Positions 43,043-52,047 of a stretch of DNA of 64,000 nt are shown piece by piece. The stretch comes from Bacteroidota bacterium. Lineage in GTDB: Bacteria > Bacteroidota > Bacteroidia > B-17B0 > Aurantibacillaceae. The notes under the pieces are model-generated. The model had not been told where the DNA came from, searched no databases, and was given only the letters and a program-made list of their open reading frames with translations. The position numbers and the translations under genes were made by a program. Positions within the stretch are counted from its first letter, which is position 1. Every line of letters starts with the position of its first letter. Where the stretch lies: assembly GCA_019638705.1 (NCBI GenBank), contig JAHBTI010000012.1, positions 1 through 64,000 on the forward strand, read 5' to 3'.

Positions 43043-43339
43043 CTATGGAACAACGGTAATTGTAACCGTCTTTGTATTTGACTTCATTCCATTGCGAGCA
43101 GTTAAATCTATAATGTAGTTGCCCGCATTATCGTAAGTGTTTTTCGGATTGGCTTCGCTGCTAATTTTCATATTGCCTAAATTCCAATCATACTTCTTTG
43201 CATCGGTTGATTGGTTAGTAAATTGCATTTCTTGCCCTGCTTTCGGATTTTGTGGCGACCATGTAAAGTCGGCGGTTGGTTTTTTACCACAACTAAATAA
43301 CAAAATGCTAATGCCAAATAATAGTATGTGTTTTTTCAT
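43043..43339 (-). CDS. Small PKD-domain lipoprotein
   Basis: A 98-residue lipoprotein: signal and lipobox MKKHILLFGISILLFSC (Cys17), then a single PKD/Ig-like sandwich with PTADFTWSPQNPKAGQEMQFTN, KKYDWNLGNM and NTYDNAGNYIIDLTARN. PKD modules mediate surface protein or glycan contacts. It follows the 137-residue gene by 12 bp on the same strand. Confidence 0.8.
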   Translation of the reverse strand: MKKHILLFGISILLFSCGKKPTADFTWSPQNPKAGQEMQFTNQSTDAKKYDWNLGNMKISSEANPKNTYDNAGNYIIDLTARNGMKSNTKTVTITVVP

Positions 43340-43351
43340 AATTTTAAAATA

Positions 43352-43765
43352 TTAAGGATATGTAATTGTAAAATTATTTTTCTTTATATCGTCTGCCGTT
43401 AAGACATAGTGTTTTAAGATTTTGTTTTTATACTCAATAGAGTCGCATGAATAATGGACAGTCGGCTCATTGTAGTGGTTGGCATCTATAATGTAAAAAT
43501 CTTCTGTTTCTCCACTATTTTCCCAACAAAACCTTTTCCCTGAATTTGTGCGAGTTATTGTGTAACTATCTCCCGCGTTTATAGTTGTTATACCACCTAT
43601 GTTACATTTGTTATTTCTAAAATCCTGTTTGTGCCCTAAAATAACAGGAACACTATCCTTGTTGTAAATAACAAGTTTATTATGACATTCTTTCTTTTTA
43701 CAATCTGCTTGCGAGAAAAATAAAACACAAATAATTCCGATTGAAATATATGTAACGCTTCTCAT
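43352..43765 (-). CDS. Exported protein of unknown function
   Basis: 137 residues from the ATG at 43763-43765 (MRSVTYISIGIICVLFFSQADC). The N-terminal hydrophobic stretch ends in a possible but weak lipobox (SQADC). The mature part has four further cysteines (KKKEC, KCNIGG, FCWEN, YSCDS), which may form disulfides, and beta-strand character (DSYTITRTNSGKRF). I do not recognise the family. It lies 19 bp downstream of the nadR-like gene and just ahead of the PKD lipoprotein. Confidence 0.6.
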   Translation of the reverse strand: MRSVTYISIGIICVLFFSQADCKKKECHNKLVIYNKDSVPVILGHKQDFRNNKCNIGGITTINAGDSYTITRTNSGKRFCWENSGETEDFYIIDANHYNEPTVHYSCDSIEYKNKILKHYVLTADDIKKNNFTITYP

Positions 43766-43784
43766 TGAAAAACAAAAATAGAAA

Positions 43785-44309
43785 TTAAATTCCATTTATT
43801 ACCTCAACCGCCTCTTTCAAACCTTCCTCTTTCCCTGAAACAACAGCATAAGGAATGTTTGATTTTTGCACTTCCGTTTCGTTGAGTTTAAAAAGCAAAT
43901 TGCGGGGGTGTTTGTTTTGTCGCTGCGGGTCGGGTGTCCAAGCCACAGCGTTGTTGGTGATGAAATAATAATCGTAATCTTGTTTTGATAATTGCTCCTC
44001 AATAAAGGCGGGAATTTTTCCAAACTCTAATTCTGCCCAAATTTTTAAGGTGATGAGTGTGGTATCGCAAAACAAAAATTTGTTGGCACATTTAATCATA
44101 TCATTTTCCAAGTCCATTTGTTTTTTTGCAATGGTGATGAGGTCTTCCAAACCGTAATTATTTATGTCTGCATTATCAAAATACTCGCGGGCATATTCAG
44201 GAACAAAAACTGTATTGTACTGTTTTGCCAAATGCTCGCAAAGCCACGTTTTGCCTGTGCTTTCTGCACCAACGATTGCAATTTTTTTTATATTGTTTCT
44301 TTCTTCCAT
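43785..44309 (-). CDS. NadR-like ATPase, probable ribosylnicotinamide kinase
   Basis: 174 residues from the ATG at 44307-44309 (MEERNNIKKIAIVGAESTGKTWL). P-loop GAESTGKT at about residues 14-21, then FVPEYAREYFD, the NadR kinase signature, CDTTLITLKIW and WTPDPQRQN. It lacks the adenylyltransferase half of full NadR. It would phosphorylate nicotinamide riboside brought in by PnuC, whose gene overlaps its start by 22 bp; this coupling supports the NAD-salvage call. Confidence 0.82.
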   Translation of the reverse strand: MEERNNIKKIAIVGAESTGKTWLCEHLAKQYNTVFVPEYAREYFDNADINNYGLEDLITIAKKQMDLENDMIKCANKFLFCDTTLITLKIWAELEFGKIPAFIEEQLSKQDYDYYFITNNAVAWTPDPQRQNKHPRNLLFKLNETEVQKSNIPYAVVSGKEEGLKEAVEVINGI

Positions 44310-44893
44310 TTTTGCCAGCCGTAATATGCCATAATTGTAAACAATAAATATAAAAGCGCAAACAACCACATTGCTTTTATGCCGTACAGTAAGATATACG
44401 TTCCGTCAATCAACACCCAAGCCGCCCAGTTTTCTACCCATTTTTTTGTCATCATAAAAGTTGCGGTGAGGCTGCAAGCTGTGAGCAGCGCGTCTAACAA
44501 AGGCTGGTCGCCTTTAAAGTGAAGCAACAAAAAATAATACAACACACTTTGCGCAAGTGTTGCCATCAGCAAAACAGGAATAAATGTTCGCGGTGTTTTT
44601 TGTACGGTAAATTTTTCGTTCTGTTGTTTTTTCCAATACACCCAACCGTACACGCCTGCAAAAAAATAAAACACCTGCAAACTCATATCGCCAAACAAAC
44701 GCTTATTATAAAATTCAACGATTGAAGCAATCACACAAATCAACGCAAAAAACCAGCACCATATATTTTGTTTGATTGTGAGCCACACGCCCAGCGCGCC
44801 GAACACGAGGGCTATTACGCTTAGTAATGATGTTTCAATTTTAAATATTGAAAAGTGATAATTGAATAAGTATGAGTGAAAATCTGTATGCAA
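44288..44893 (-). CDS. pnuC: PnuC-family nicotinamide riboside transporter
   Basis: A 201-residue membrane protein with about seven hydrophobic segments. VFGALGVWLTIKQNIWCWFFALICVIASIVEFYNKRLFGD and LQVFYFFAGVYGWVYWKKQ match the PnuC core (Trp-rich GWxxW pattern). Near the C-terminus NWAAWVLIDGTYILLYGIKAMWLFALLYLLF repeats it. It imports a nicotinamide or thiamine-type ribosyl compound by facilitated diffusion. The overlap with the NadR-like kinase favours nicotinamide riboside; the ThiE-family gene 57 bp upstream leaves thiamine (PnuT) as an alternative. The ATG at 44893 is the only start that covers the first helix. Confidence 0.83.
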   Translation of the reverse strand: MHTDFHSYLFNYHFSIFKIETSLLSVIALVFGALGVWLTIKQNIWCWFFALICVIASIVEFYNKRLFGDMSLQVFYFFAGVYGWVYWKKQQNEKFTVQKTPRTFIPVLLMATLAQSVLYYFLLLHFKGDQPLLDALLTACSLTATFMMTKKWVENWAAWVLIDGTYILLYGIKAMWLFALLYLLFTIMAYYGWQKWKKETI

Positions 44894-44950
44894 AAATGTT
44901 CAATGTAAAATTATCACTATTCAATGTTACTTAATTTATGGCGTATAGAT

Positions 44951-45583
44951 TTATTCCAACGTAATATTATGCTTTTTAAACTCTGCCAGTACCTGCAAAA
45001 AATTTTCAAACGGTTTTTCGGCGTCCCAAATATAAGAACCAAATGCCATGCCGTAAAAACCGCATTTGGCAGCAGTTTCAATGGTTTTTGGGGAATTTCC
45101 GCCGCGGGCAATTAATTTTTTCCCGCCGTTTTTGTTGGCGGCAATTACGCCGTCTTCGTAAAATCCGCCGTAAAAATCCCCCGTTAAACTGTTAAACATT
45201 GTTCCTAAAAAAAAGTAAGAAAAATTTTGTTCCTCCTTTTCGTACACTTGTTTTAAGCGCATATATGAGCGGCTTTTGGAGGTTTCGGAAAAACGTACTT
45301 TTAATCGTACACGCACATACCAGTAACGCAACTTTTTTGAAAAATGTATGCGGCTTAAATGAATGCCTTTTAAACCGTATTTAAAAACCAATTTATGGTG
45401 AGAGTGCAGCACAATGCGGTTACGAAAGGCTTCGGGAATTTGCTCAATGTAATCGCACATTTCGCGGGTGGAGTATTTTGGTTTGCGCAAATGCAGCGTG
45501 GTAAGCCCGCTTTCAAACATTTTTGTTATCAGCTCGTGTTCGTCTTCTGCATCTTTTGACGGGGTTATGACGATTAATTTCAT
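44951..45583 (-). CDS. Thiamine-phosphate synthase-like (ThiE/TenI) protein
   Basis: 210 residues from the ATG at 45581-45583 (MKLIVITPSKDAEDEHELI). The TIM-barrel ThiE/TenI pattern is visible: GLTTLHLRKPKYS (pyrophosphate/ligand strand), LHSHHKLVFKYGLKGIHLS, and KLIARGGNSPKTIETAAKCGFYGMAFGSYIW. The LHLRKP motif replaces the canonical LQLREK, and a basic insert lies near residues 90-115 (SETSKSRSYMRLKQVYEKE), so it may be a TenI-type relative rather than a full synthase. It follows the GGGP synthase gene by 10 bp. Confidence 0.72.
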   Translation of the reverse strand: MKLIVITPSKDAEDEHELITKMFESGLTTLHLRKPKYSTREMCDYIEQIPEAFRNRIVLHSHHKLVFKYGLKGIHLSRIHFSKKLRYWYVRVRLKVRFSETSKSRSYMRLKQVYEKEEQNFSYFFLGTMFNSLTGDFYGGFYEDGVIAANKNGGKKLIARGGNSPKTIETAAKCGFYGMAFGSYIWDAEKPFENFLQVLAEFKKHNITLE

Positions 45584-45593
45584 TGTGCGAGTT

Positions 45594-46319
45594 TTACGCA
45601 AATGTAAAACACGCGCTTAATTCCGCAAGCAGATTGGGATTATTTTCTAACGCATTACCAACAACAATCATATTTGCGCCCGATTTTAGGGCATTTTGCA
45701 TTTTTGCTTTGCTGTCAATGCCGCCGCCAACAATAACGGGAATGGAAACAGTTTTTTTAATCTCTTTTACCAAAGCGTTGGGAACACTTGTTTTTGCGCC
45801 ACTTCCCGCTTCCAAATAAATTAATTTGAAACCGAGCTGCTCGGCAGCCAAAGCCGTGTGAAGAATTAATTTTTTGTTTTTTGCATCAAGCGGCTGAGTG
45901 TTGGTTACTTTTTGCGTAGCGGAAGCGCGGTTTCCGTTTATCAGCAAATACGCCATTGGTAAGTGTGGCAATTTCATTTGTTTAATAACCGGGGACATTA
46001 AAATTTGTTTGCCGATTAAATAATCGGGATTTCTGCCTGAAAGCAAGCTCGGCAAAAACAAACCGTCAGCATGTTTTGAAAGTTGCTTTTCATCACCGGG
46101 GAACAACACAACAGGAATGGACGAAATTTTTTTAATCGCAATGATTGTTTTGTTTACATTGCCTTTTTCCAACACACTTCCGCCAATTAAAAAGCAATCT
46201 ACTTTGCATATATTCGCCAAACGAATTAAATCCAAATTGAATTTATCAGGGTCTATCAACACCGCGAATAAGGGACGTTTTGACGTGTTGAGTTTTTTTA
46301 TGAGGGGGGTGAATTTCAT
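45594..46319 (-). CDS. Geranylgeranylglyceryl phosphate synthase (PcrB/GGGPS family)
   Basis: A 241-residue TIM-barrel prenyltransferase joining a polyprenyl diphosphate to sn-glycerol 1-phosphate. FAVLIDPDKFNLDLI and DCFLIGGSVLEKGNVNKTI form the N-terminal blocks. VVLFPGDEKQLSKHADGLFLPSLLSGRNPDYLIG, LIYLEAGSGAKTSV and VGGGIDSKAKMQNALKSGANMIVVGNA are the substrate and phosphate blocks typical of the enzyme. Such genes are known in Bacteroidota although the ether lipid is best known from archaea. It starts a minus-strand cluster with a ThiE-like gene and pnuC/nadR. Confidence 0.87.
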   Translation of the reverse strand: MKFTPLIKKLNTSKRPLFAVLIDPDKFNLDLIRLANICKVDCFLIGGSVLEKGNVNKTIIAIKKISSIPVVLFPGDEKQLSKHADGLFLPSLLSGRNPDYLIGKQILMSPVIKQMKLPHLPMAYLLINGNRASATQKVTNTQPLDAKNKKLILHTALAAEQLGFKLIYLEAGSGAKTSVPNALVKEIKKTVSIPVIVGGGIDSKAKMQNALKSGANMIVVGNALENNPNLLAELSACFTFA

Positions 46320-46329
46320 CTTTTCTTTT

Positions 46330-46464
46330 CAACCACATAGATACATAGTTTTCATAGTTATTACTAAATATGTTTAGCTGAACATAGAATATCGCTTTGC
46401 GATATTTCGCTATGTGAAAACTATGCTCATTAACAGTCTATCCAAACTATGTTCCTATGCGGTT
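46330..46464. repeat. Dispersed CACATAG-type repeat upstream of the GGGP synthase gene
   Basis: AACCACATAGATACATAG (46330-46347) is the imperfect inverted partner of CTATGTTCCTATGCGGTT (46447-46464). Inside is a hairpin ATATCGCTTTGCGATAT. It resembles the element at 17447-17544. Confidence 0.6.
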
Positions 46465-47033
46465 AATCCTTTTATCATGTAAACTAAAATATATTCATCA
46501 ATTTTTTCTTTCACCAACTCATACCTCTTTCTAAAACCATTTATCTCAATCTTCCCAATAATTGAAGATGAATGAAACGGTTCCACAAACAAATGTTGTT
46601 TAAACTCCATTTTTTTCCGTCCGTAAATTTTGTAAAGCGTTTCTTTTGCTGCCCAAAGTGTAACAAGGGTTTCAACGTTATTGTTTGCAAAATCAATTTC
46701 GTTTTCATTCAAAAATTTATTCTGAATGCTTTTTACTTTGTCGCGGATTAGTTCAATGTCAATGCCTGTGGGTTCTTGCCTGTTTACAATAATTGCCAGT
46801 TTGGCGTGAGAGTGCGAAATGGAAATGTGCTCGCTGCGGTGTTTTAAAAAAGGTTTGTTTGTTTCGGAATACGTTAATTCAACATTTTCATCGTTCATCA
46901 ATTTTTTCAGCAGAAACAACGTACCTGCTTTTTCTATTTCGCGTTTGCTCTGCAAATTTTGGCTTTTGGCAAAACCTTCCAAATCAAGCAGGGCAAGGGA
47001 AATGGCGTTGTTTATGGCTCTGATTTCAAACAC
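46455..47033 (-). CDS. 4'-phosphopantetheinyl transferase superfamily protein
   Basis: A 192-residue Sfp/AcpS-related enzyme that converts apo-acyl or peptidyl carrier proteins to the holo form using coenzyme A. The two diagnostic blocks are present: PTGIDIELIRDKV with the Mg-binding D and E, and WAAKETLYKIYGRKKMEF. ISISHSHAKLAI is the preceding block. Downstream of its stop is a repeat. It is divergent from ahcY, 86 bp apart. Confidence 0.85.
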   Translation of the reverse strand: MFEIRAINNAISLALLDLEGFAKSQNLQSKREIEKAGTLFLLKKLMNDENVELTYSETNKPFLKHRSEHISISHSHAKLAIIVNRQEPTGIDIELIRDKVKSIQNKFLNENEIDFANNNVETLVTLWAAKETLYKIYGRKKMEFKQHLFVEPFHSSSIIGKIEINGFRKRYELVKEKIDEYILVYMIKGLTA

Positions 47034-47044
47034 AAATCAAATTG

Positions 47045-47075
47045 TTGAGAGTTACAAACTTATCACTTATCTTTG
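47045..47075 (+). promoter_or_regulatory. Promoter of ahcY
   Basis: TTG (47045-47047) and TATCTTTG (47068-47075), spacer 20 bp, fit the Bacteroidota consensus. The leader is about 40 nt. A SAH or SAM riboswitch would be expected to be longer, and none is seen. Confidence 0.75.
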
Positions 47076-47119
47076 TAACCCTTAAAAAAAATAGTAATCA
47101 ATAAAAAACAAAAAATAAC

Positions 47120-48436
47120 ATGGCAACAGCAACACAAAAATTTGTGAAGTACAAGGTTAAAGATATGTCTTTAGCCGAATGGGGAAGAAAAGAAATTAAA
47201 TTGGCAGAAGAAGAAATGCCCGGATTAATGGCATTGCGCAAAGAATACGGCGCAAGCAAACCTCTGAAAGGTGCGCGTATTGCGGGTTGTTTGCACATGA
47301 CCATTCAAACGGCGGTATTAATTGAAACTTTGGTTGAATTAGGCGCGGAAGTAACCTGGTCTTCTTGCAACATTTTCTCAACGCAAGACCACGCCGCAGC
47401 AGCTATCGCCGCAGCAGGCATTTCTGTTTATGCTTGGAAAGGTATGAACGCCGAAGAGTTTGACTGGTGCATTGAACAAACACTTTGGTTTGGCGAAGAC
47501 CGCCAACCTTTGAACATGATTTTGGACGACGGCGGCGACTTAACCAACATGGTGTTTGACAAATATCCTGAATTGGCTGCGGGCATTAAAGGCTTGTCAG
47601 AAGAAACAACTACGGGCGTTCACCGCTTGTACGAACGCATGGCAAAAGGAACATTATTGTTGCCTGCCATTAACGTAAACGACAGCGTTACCAAATCAAA
47701 ATTTGACAACAAATACGGCTGCCGCGAAAGTTTGGTGGACGCTATTCGTCGCGCAACAGACATTATGCTTGCGGGCAAAGTGGCTGTGGTAGCAGGTTAC
47801 GGCGATGTGGGCAAAGGCTCTGCACAATCGTTATCATCGCAAGGTGTGCGTGTAATTGTTACTGAAATTGACCCGATTTGCGCATTGCAAGCGGCAATGG
47901 ACGGTTATCAAGTTCAAAAAATGGATAATGTAGTTGGCATTGCTGATATTATTGTTACCACCACAGGAAACAAAGACATCGTTGTTGGTCGCCATTTTGA
48001 AAAAATGAAACATAACGCTATTGTTTGTAACATCGGGCATTTTGATACAGAAATTGACATGGCTTGGTTGAACAAAAACTACGGCTCAACCAAAGATGTG
48101 ATTAAACCGCAAGTGGATAAATACACAATCAAAGGAAAAGACATTATTGTGTTGGCTGAAGGGCGTTTGGTAAACCTCGGTTGCGCCACAGGACACCCAA
48201 GTTTTGTAATGAGTAATTCATTTACCAACCAAACACTGGCGCAATTGGAATTGTGGACAAACGCTGCGGCTTACGAGAAAAAAGTTTACACCTTGCCAAA
48301 ACATTTGGACGAAAAAGTAGCGCGTTTACACTTAGGAAAAATTGGCGTTGAATTGGACGTGTTGAACCAAGAGCAAGCCGATTACATTGGTGTAAAAGTG
48401 GAAGGTCCATACAAACCTGAGCATTACAGATATTAA
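47120..48436 (+). CDS. ahcY: Adenosylhomocysteinase
   Basis: NAD-dependent S-adenosylhomocysteine hydrolase of 438 residues, closing the methyl cycle. [39 protein letters not shown] is the substrate block (Cys-rich, STQDH). [13 protein letters not shown] is the NAD site and [31 protein letters not shown] the third block. The C-terminal KPEHYRY contains the conserved Lys and Tyr. ATG start; a consensus promoter and terminator bracket it. Confidence 0.97.
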   Translation: MATATQKFVKYKVKDMSLAEWGRKEIKLAEEEMPGLMALRKEYGASKPLKGARIAGCLHMTIQTAVLIETLVELGAEVTWSSCNIFSTQDHAAAAIAAAGISVYAWKGMNAEEFDWCIEQTLWFGEDRQPLNMILDDGGDLTNMVFDKYPELAAGIKGLSEETTTGVHRLYERMAKGTLLLPAINVNDSVTKSKFDNKYGCRESLVDAIRRATDIMLAGKVAVVAGYGDVGKGSAQSLSSQGVRVIVTEIDPICALQAAMDGYQVQKMDNVVGIADIIVTTTGNKDIVVGRHFEKMKHNAIVCNIGHFDTEIDMAWLNKNYGSTKDVIKPQVDKYTIKGKDIIVLAEGRLVNLGCATGHPSFVMSNSFTNQTLAQLELWTNAAAYEKKVYTLPKHLDEKVARLHLGKIGVELDVLNQEQADYIGVKVEGPYKPEHYRY

Positions 48437-48454
48437 TTTTTAAAATTGATTTTT

Positions 48455-48490
48455 AAAGAGCCTTGCAGAAATGCAGGGCTTTTTTGTTTT
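48455..48490 (+). terminator. Rho-independent terminator of ahcY
   Basis: AGCCTTGCA pairs with TGCAGGGCT (one G-U) across GAAA, followed by TTTTTTGTTTTT. Confidence 0.88.
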
Positions 48491-48537
48491 TAAAAAATCC
48501 ATAAACTAAAAAATACTTATTTTCGGCTTCACGCAAA

Positions 48538-50355
48538 ATGAAACACGCTGTTTTTTGTTTTTTTATTTTTTGTTCTTCCTGTTTGTATGCACAAGGCAGC
48601 AAACACGATACTGCTGCGGTTTTAAAACTTCTTGACAGCGCAAAAGCATACCTTGACAGCGATTACGACAAAGCACAGCAGTTTGCAGAAGCCGCAAAAC
48701 AGCAATCTAAAAAAATAAAATACGGCAGAGGGCAAGCCTTAGCTTACAAGATGCTTGCTTCGGTGTATTACAACAAAGGCGAAATACCGCAGGCAGAAGA
48801 ATACACGCTTATTGCGCTTGAAAAATTGCGTGTTTTCGGCACACTTTCCGAAGTTTCGGGGGCTACCAACCTTTTGGGGCTTATTTATATGTCGCAGGGA
48901 AAATACTATCAGGCAGAAAGTTATTTTCATCAGCTTTGGCAAATGTCTTCTTCGCTTAAAGACACGGCAAGCATGATTAACGCCTTGCATAATTTGGGTG
49001 TGGTAAATCACTACAAAGGCGAATTTGATAAAACGGCAAAATTCTACGACCAATCTCTGCGCCTGGCAGAACGGGCAAAAGACGAAAAACGCATAAATGC
49101 CAATTTGCGCAATTTGGGTATGCTGTACGGTTCGCAACGCGAGCATGAGAAAGAAAAATTTTATATCAGAAAAGCCATGCATGGTTTTAAAAAAGCAAAC
49201 GACCGCCTTTCTATTGCGTACTGCTGGCAAGGTTTAGGCACGGCGCATTTTAATATGCTTCAGTTTGACAGTTCGCTGATTGCACATGGCAATGCCCTGA
49301 CTATTTTTGAAGATTTAGGAAAGAAAGACGGGGTTTCGCAGCAACTGTGCAACATAGCCGATATTTACGTTCAAAAAGAGCAGTACGGCAATGCCAAAGA
49401 ATTTTATAATAAATCGGTGGTTCTGCTGAAACAAAGCAACGAAAAGTTTGGATTGATTTTGGCATACACAGGCTTGGCAAACACACACTATGCAGAAGAA
49501 CACCCAAAAATAGCGCGCCAGTATTACGACTCGGCACTAAGCACCGCCAAAGAAATAAATGCCGCGTGGCAAATGGCAGATGTGTATTATTTTCTTGCCG
49601 ACTTTGAAGCCTACAATAAAAATTACAAAGCCGCTTACGAAGCCTTAACGCATTATTCCAAAGGGAAAGACACGCTGCTGAGTGCCGAAAAAACAAAACT
49701 TGTGCATGAGCTGGAAGCGCAGTACGAAAACGAAAAAAAGCAAAAAGAAATTCGGGACAAACAAACCGAGATTTTGTATTTAAAAAAAACCAACCAAATG
49801 TATGTATGGCTGTGGGCATTGTCGGGCTTTGTGGCGTTGTTAATTGTGCTGTTGTTATTTAACTGGATAAAACACATTCGCGCAAAATCAAAACGCGCCA
49901 TTGAACAAGAGCAAGCCAAAAAGAAAGCAGTGGAATTGGAACTGGAGTACAAGAAAAAAGAATTAACGCAATTGGCACTTCACATCAGCAATCAAAACGA
50001 GTTTTTGGAAAGTTTTAAAAACAACTTAAAAGAAGCAACTGACGAACAACAAAAAAAATCTTTGGAACGTGAATTGGAATCAAAATTGGTGTTGGATAAA
50101 CAGCGCGAAGATTTTGAAATGAACATCAATCTCATTCACGAAGATTTTTTCAGGAAATTGCAGGAAAAATTTCCGAGCCTGACTGAAAACGAAAAGAAAC
50201 TCTGTGCCATGCTGCGCTTAAATCTTTCTTCAAAAGAAATTGCTTCTATTCAAAATATTTCGGCAAAAAGTGTAGAAATGAACCGCTACCGTTTGCGACA
50301 AAAATTACAGCTCAACAGCGAAGAAAATTTGAATGTTTTTCTTAGCTCCATTTAA
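48538..50355 (+). CDS. TPR-containing membrane regulator with LuxR-like HTH
   Basis: A 605-residue protein with a signal-like N-terminus (MKHAVFCFFIFCSSCLYAQ). About eight TPR motifs fill residues 30-400 (ALHNLGVVNHYKGEFDKTAKFYDQSL-type). A transmembrane helix lies at about 420-440 (MYVWLWALSGFVALLIVLLLFNW). A cytosolic coiled coil follows, and a C-terminal helix-turn-helix (LTENEKKLCAMLRLNLSSKEIASIQNISAKSVEMNRYRLRQKL). This layout (periplasmic TPR, one membrane helix, LuxR-like HTH) is a common one-component regulator of Bacteroidota. Targets are unknown; the Ig-like lipoprotein gene downstream is a candidate. Confidence 0.85.
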   Translation: MKHAVFCFFIFCSSCLYAQGSKHDTAAVLKLLDSAKAYLDSDYDKAQQFAEAAKQQSKKIKYGRGQALAYKMLASVYYNKGEIPQAEEYTLIALEKLRVFGTLSEVSGATNLLGLIYMSQGKYYQAESYFHQLWQMSSSLKDTASMINALHNLGVVNHYKGEFDKTAKFYDQSLRLAERAKDEKRINANLRNLGMLYGSQREHEKEKFYIRKAMHGFKKANDRLSIAYCWQGLGTAHFNMLQFDSSLIAHGNALTIFEDLGKKDGVSQQLCNIADIYVQKEQYGNAKEFYNKSVVLLKQSNEKFGLILAYTGLANTHYAEEHPKIARQYYDSALSTAKEINAAWQMADVYYFLADFEAYNKNYKAAYEALTHYSKGKDTLLSAEKTKLVHELEAQYENEKKQKEIRDKQTEILYLKKTNQMYVWLWALSGFVALLIVLLLFNWIKHIRAKSKRAIEQEQAKKKAVELELEYKKKELTQLALHISNQNEFLESFKNNLKEATDEQQKKSLERELESKLVLDKQREDFEMNINLIHEDFFRKLQEKFPSLTENEKKLCAMLRLNLSSKEIASIQNISAKSVEMNRYRLRQKLQLNSEENLNVFLSSI

Positions 50356-50496
50356 CCATATTGTTGAAAATCAACAAGACCACATCTTTATGTAGGGACT
50401 GTATTTATTCGGTGTAGGGGCAATGTAGGGGTAAAAAATTTGGTTTTGCTTTTATTTTACAACACTTTTGCCACAACAATATTAAAACATATAATT

Positions 50497-51852
50497 ATGG
50501 AAATTAAAAAAATTATCAAAACAACCGTCATGGCTTTTGCAGGAATAGCAATAGCAATAGGAATACCTTTTGTTTCGTGTAAGAAAAAAGAGGAAACTCC
50601 GCCCGCAACTACAACAACGACTACCACCACCACAGGAGGTTCAACAACAGGTGGCAACCCAACGGACACCAAATATGTGCTGGTGATTAGCAACGGCGCG
50701 CAAGCCGTTCCTATGGGGAAAGAAATGCCGCTTAAAGCGCATTTGGTTTCGGAAACGGGCGAAGTTACAAATGCCACAAACGTAACGTGGAGTTCTGATG
50801 TGGGAAGCATAAGCGGTGCTAATTTTTTGGCAGGAAGTTCTGTAACCGTGGGTGTTATTTCTGCTTCTGCCCAGCACAACGGAAAAACTTATACTGCTCA
50901 AGTGCCTGTGAGCATTGAAGGTGCAAGCAATCTGTTTGGTGTTGTACCCTCTGCAATTATATGGTCGCCGATTGGCGGCGATATTCCGCTTATGGTGGTT
51001 TATCTTGGCAGCCAAAGCACATCGTATTCATTTTCGTCCACCAATGCCAATATTGCTTCCGTTTCAAGTGCGGGTGTGGTGTCGTTTCATAAAGCGGGAA
51101 ACACCACCATTGTAGTAAAAGCCACTATCGGCGGACAAAATTCCGAAATTTATGTTCCTGTGCTGGTTGTTGCCGAACCCGAAATTCCGCTGCCTGTAAC
51201 GCGCGTGGAAGTAAAACCTGCCGTGGGTGAATTGTTTCGCGGCGAAGAGTTGCAAATGGAAGCCAAAGCCTATAACAGCAAAGGCGAAGATGTAACCAAC
51301 AAAGTTACTTTCAGCTACGTTGTAGAAGAAAAACTGGAGGAAGACGGATTTTCGTTCGGCATACCTGTTTCTATTAACAACACAGGAAAAGTAAAAGCCT
51401 TAACCATTGGTAATGCTTATGTAAAAGTAACGGCTGAAGGCATTATGGGACAAGCTGAAATTATTGTAAACCCCGATACAGTTATTATGGTTACACCGTT
51501 CCATGTTCAGCTTGGCGGTATGGTGTTTGACCCCATGAATCCAATGAATCCGCCTACTGCCGGTCCTTCCGAACAAACCTTTACAGCCAAAATGCAAAAA
51601 GTGGACAGAGATAAATACAGGGCAAAAAATCCGAACTTCCTTATTGATTTACCAAATCCAAGTAATTTAGAGTGGGTGCTTCCCGAAGATTTTATTCCCA
51701 TGTATCCTGATATGTTTAAAGTGGTTACTCTAAGCAATAAAACCACCACAAGCGTTAAGGCAACAAAAATAGACGGCAAAAGCGGTGCTACCACCGTAAT
51801 AGCACGGTCAGGAATTTACGGTGGCGTTGGCTCGGTGTTTGTAAGTCCGTAA
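50497..51852 (+). CDS. Ig-like (BIG2-type) surface lipoprotein
   Basis: 451 residues from the ATG at 50497 (MEIKKIIKTTVMAFAGIAIAIG). Lipobox IPFVSC is followed by KKKEETPP and a Thr-rich linker (repeated threonines and Gly-Gly). Three or so BIG2-like sandwiches follow: VTNATNVTWSSDVGSIS, SVSSAGVVSFHKAGNTTIVVKATIGGQ, and VTFSYVVEEK with VKALTIGNAYVKVTAEG. It probably decorates the cell surface or binds partners. The in-frame ATG at 50440 is rejected because its residues precede the lipoprotein signal. It is followed by an intrinsic terminator. Confidence 0.8.
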   Translation: MEIKKIIKTTVMAFAGIAIAIGIPFVSCKKKEETPPATTTTTTTTTGGSTTGGNPTDTKYVLVISNGAQAVPMGKEMPLKAHLVSETGEVTNATNVTWSSDVGSISGANFLAGSSVTVGVISASAQHNGKTYTAQVPVSIEGASNLFGVVPSAIIWSPIGGDIPLMVVYLGSQSTSYSFSSTNANIASVSSAGVVSFHKAGNTTIVVKATIGGQNSEIYVPVLVVAEPEIPLPVTRVEVKPAVGELFRGEELQMEAKAYNSKGEDVTNKVTFSYVVEEKLEEDGFSFGIPVSINNTGKVKALTIGNAYVKVTAEGIMGQAEIIVNPDTVIMVTPFHVQLGGMVFDPMNPMNPPTAGPSEQTFTAKMQKVDRDKYRAKNPNFLIDLPNPSNLEWVLPEDFIPMYPDMFKVVTLSNKTTTSVKATKIDGKSGATTVIARSGIYGGVGSVFVSP

Positions 51853-51879
51853 ACAACACGTTTTATATTGAACTCACAA

Positions 51880-51917
51880 AATCCCGATTGAATAATTTTC
51901 AATCGGGATTTTTTTTA
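51880..51917 (+). terminator. Rho-independent terminator of the Ig-like lipoprotein
   Basis: A 13-bp perfect stem (AATCCCGATTGAA / TTCAATCGGGATT, 51880-51892 with 51898-51910) and a 5-nt loop lead into TTTTTTT. Confidence 0.93.
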
Positions 51918-52047
51918 CCGTTCACCGCCAAAAATTATCTGTTCACCGCCGTGCATTTACAACTCACCTAATACGCCTTGTTCGAATGCTTGCGCTGAAT
52001 GTATTTTTGCGGCATAAATTTAGAAACTGAAGTTGTTTAAAGTCCTC

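Noticed and set aside
44894-44950. Riboswitch upstream of pnuC or of the ThiE-like gene
   Set aside because: The gaps are 57 and 10 bp; no TPP or NAD-type conserved core is visible.
49301-49819. 172-codon minus-strand frame opposite the TPR-HTH gene
   Set aside because: No motif or signal; antisense shadow of a well-supported gene.
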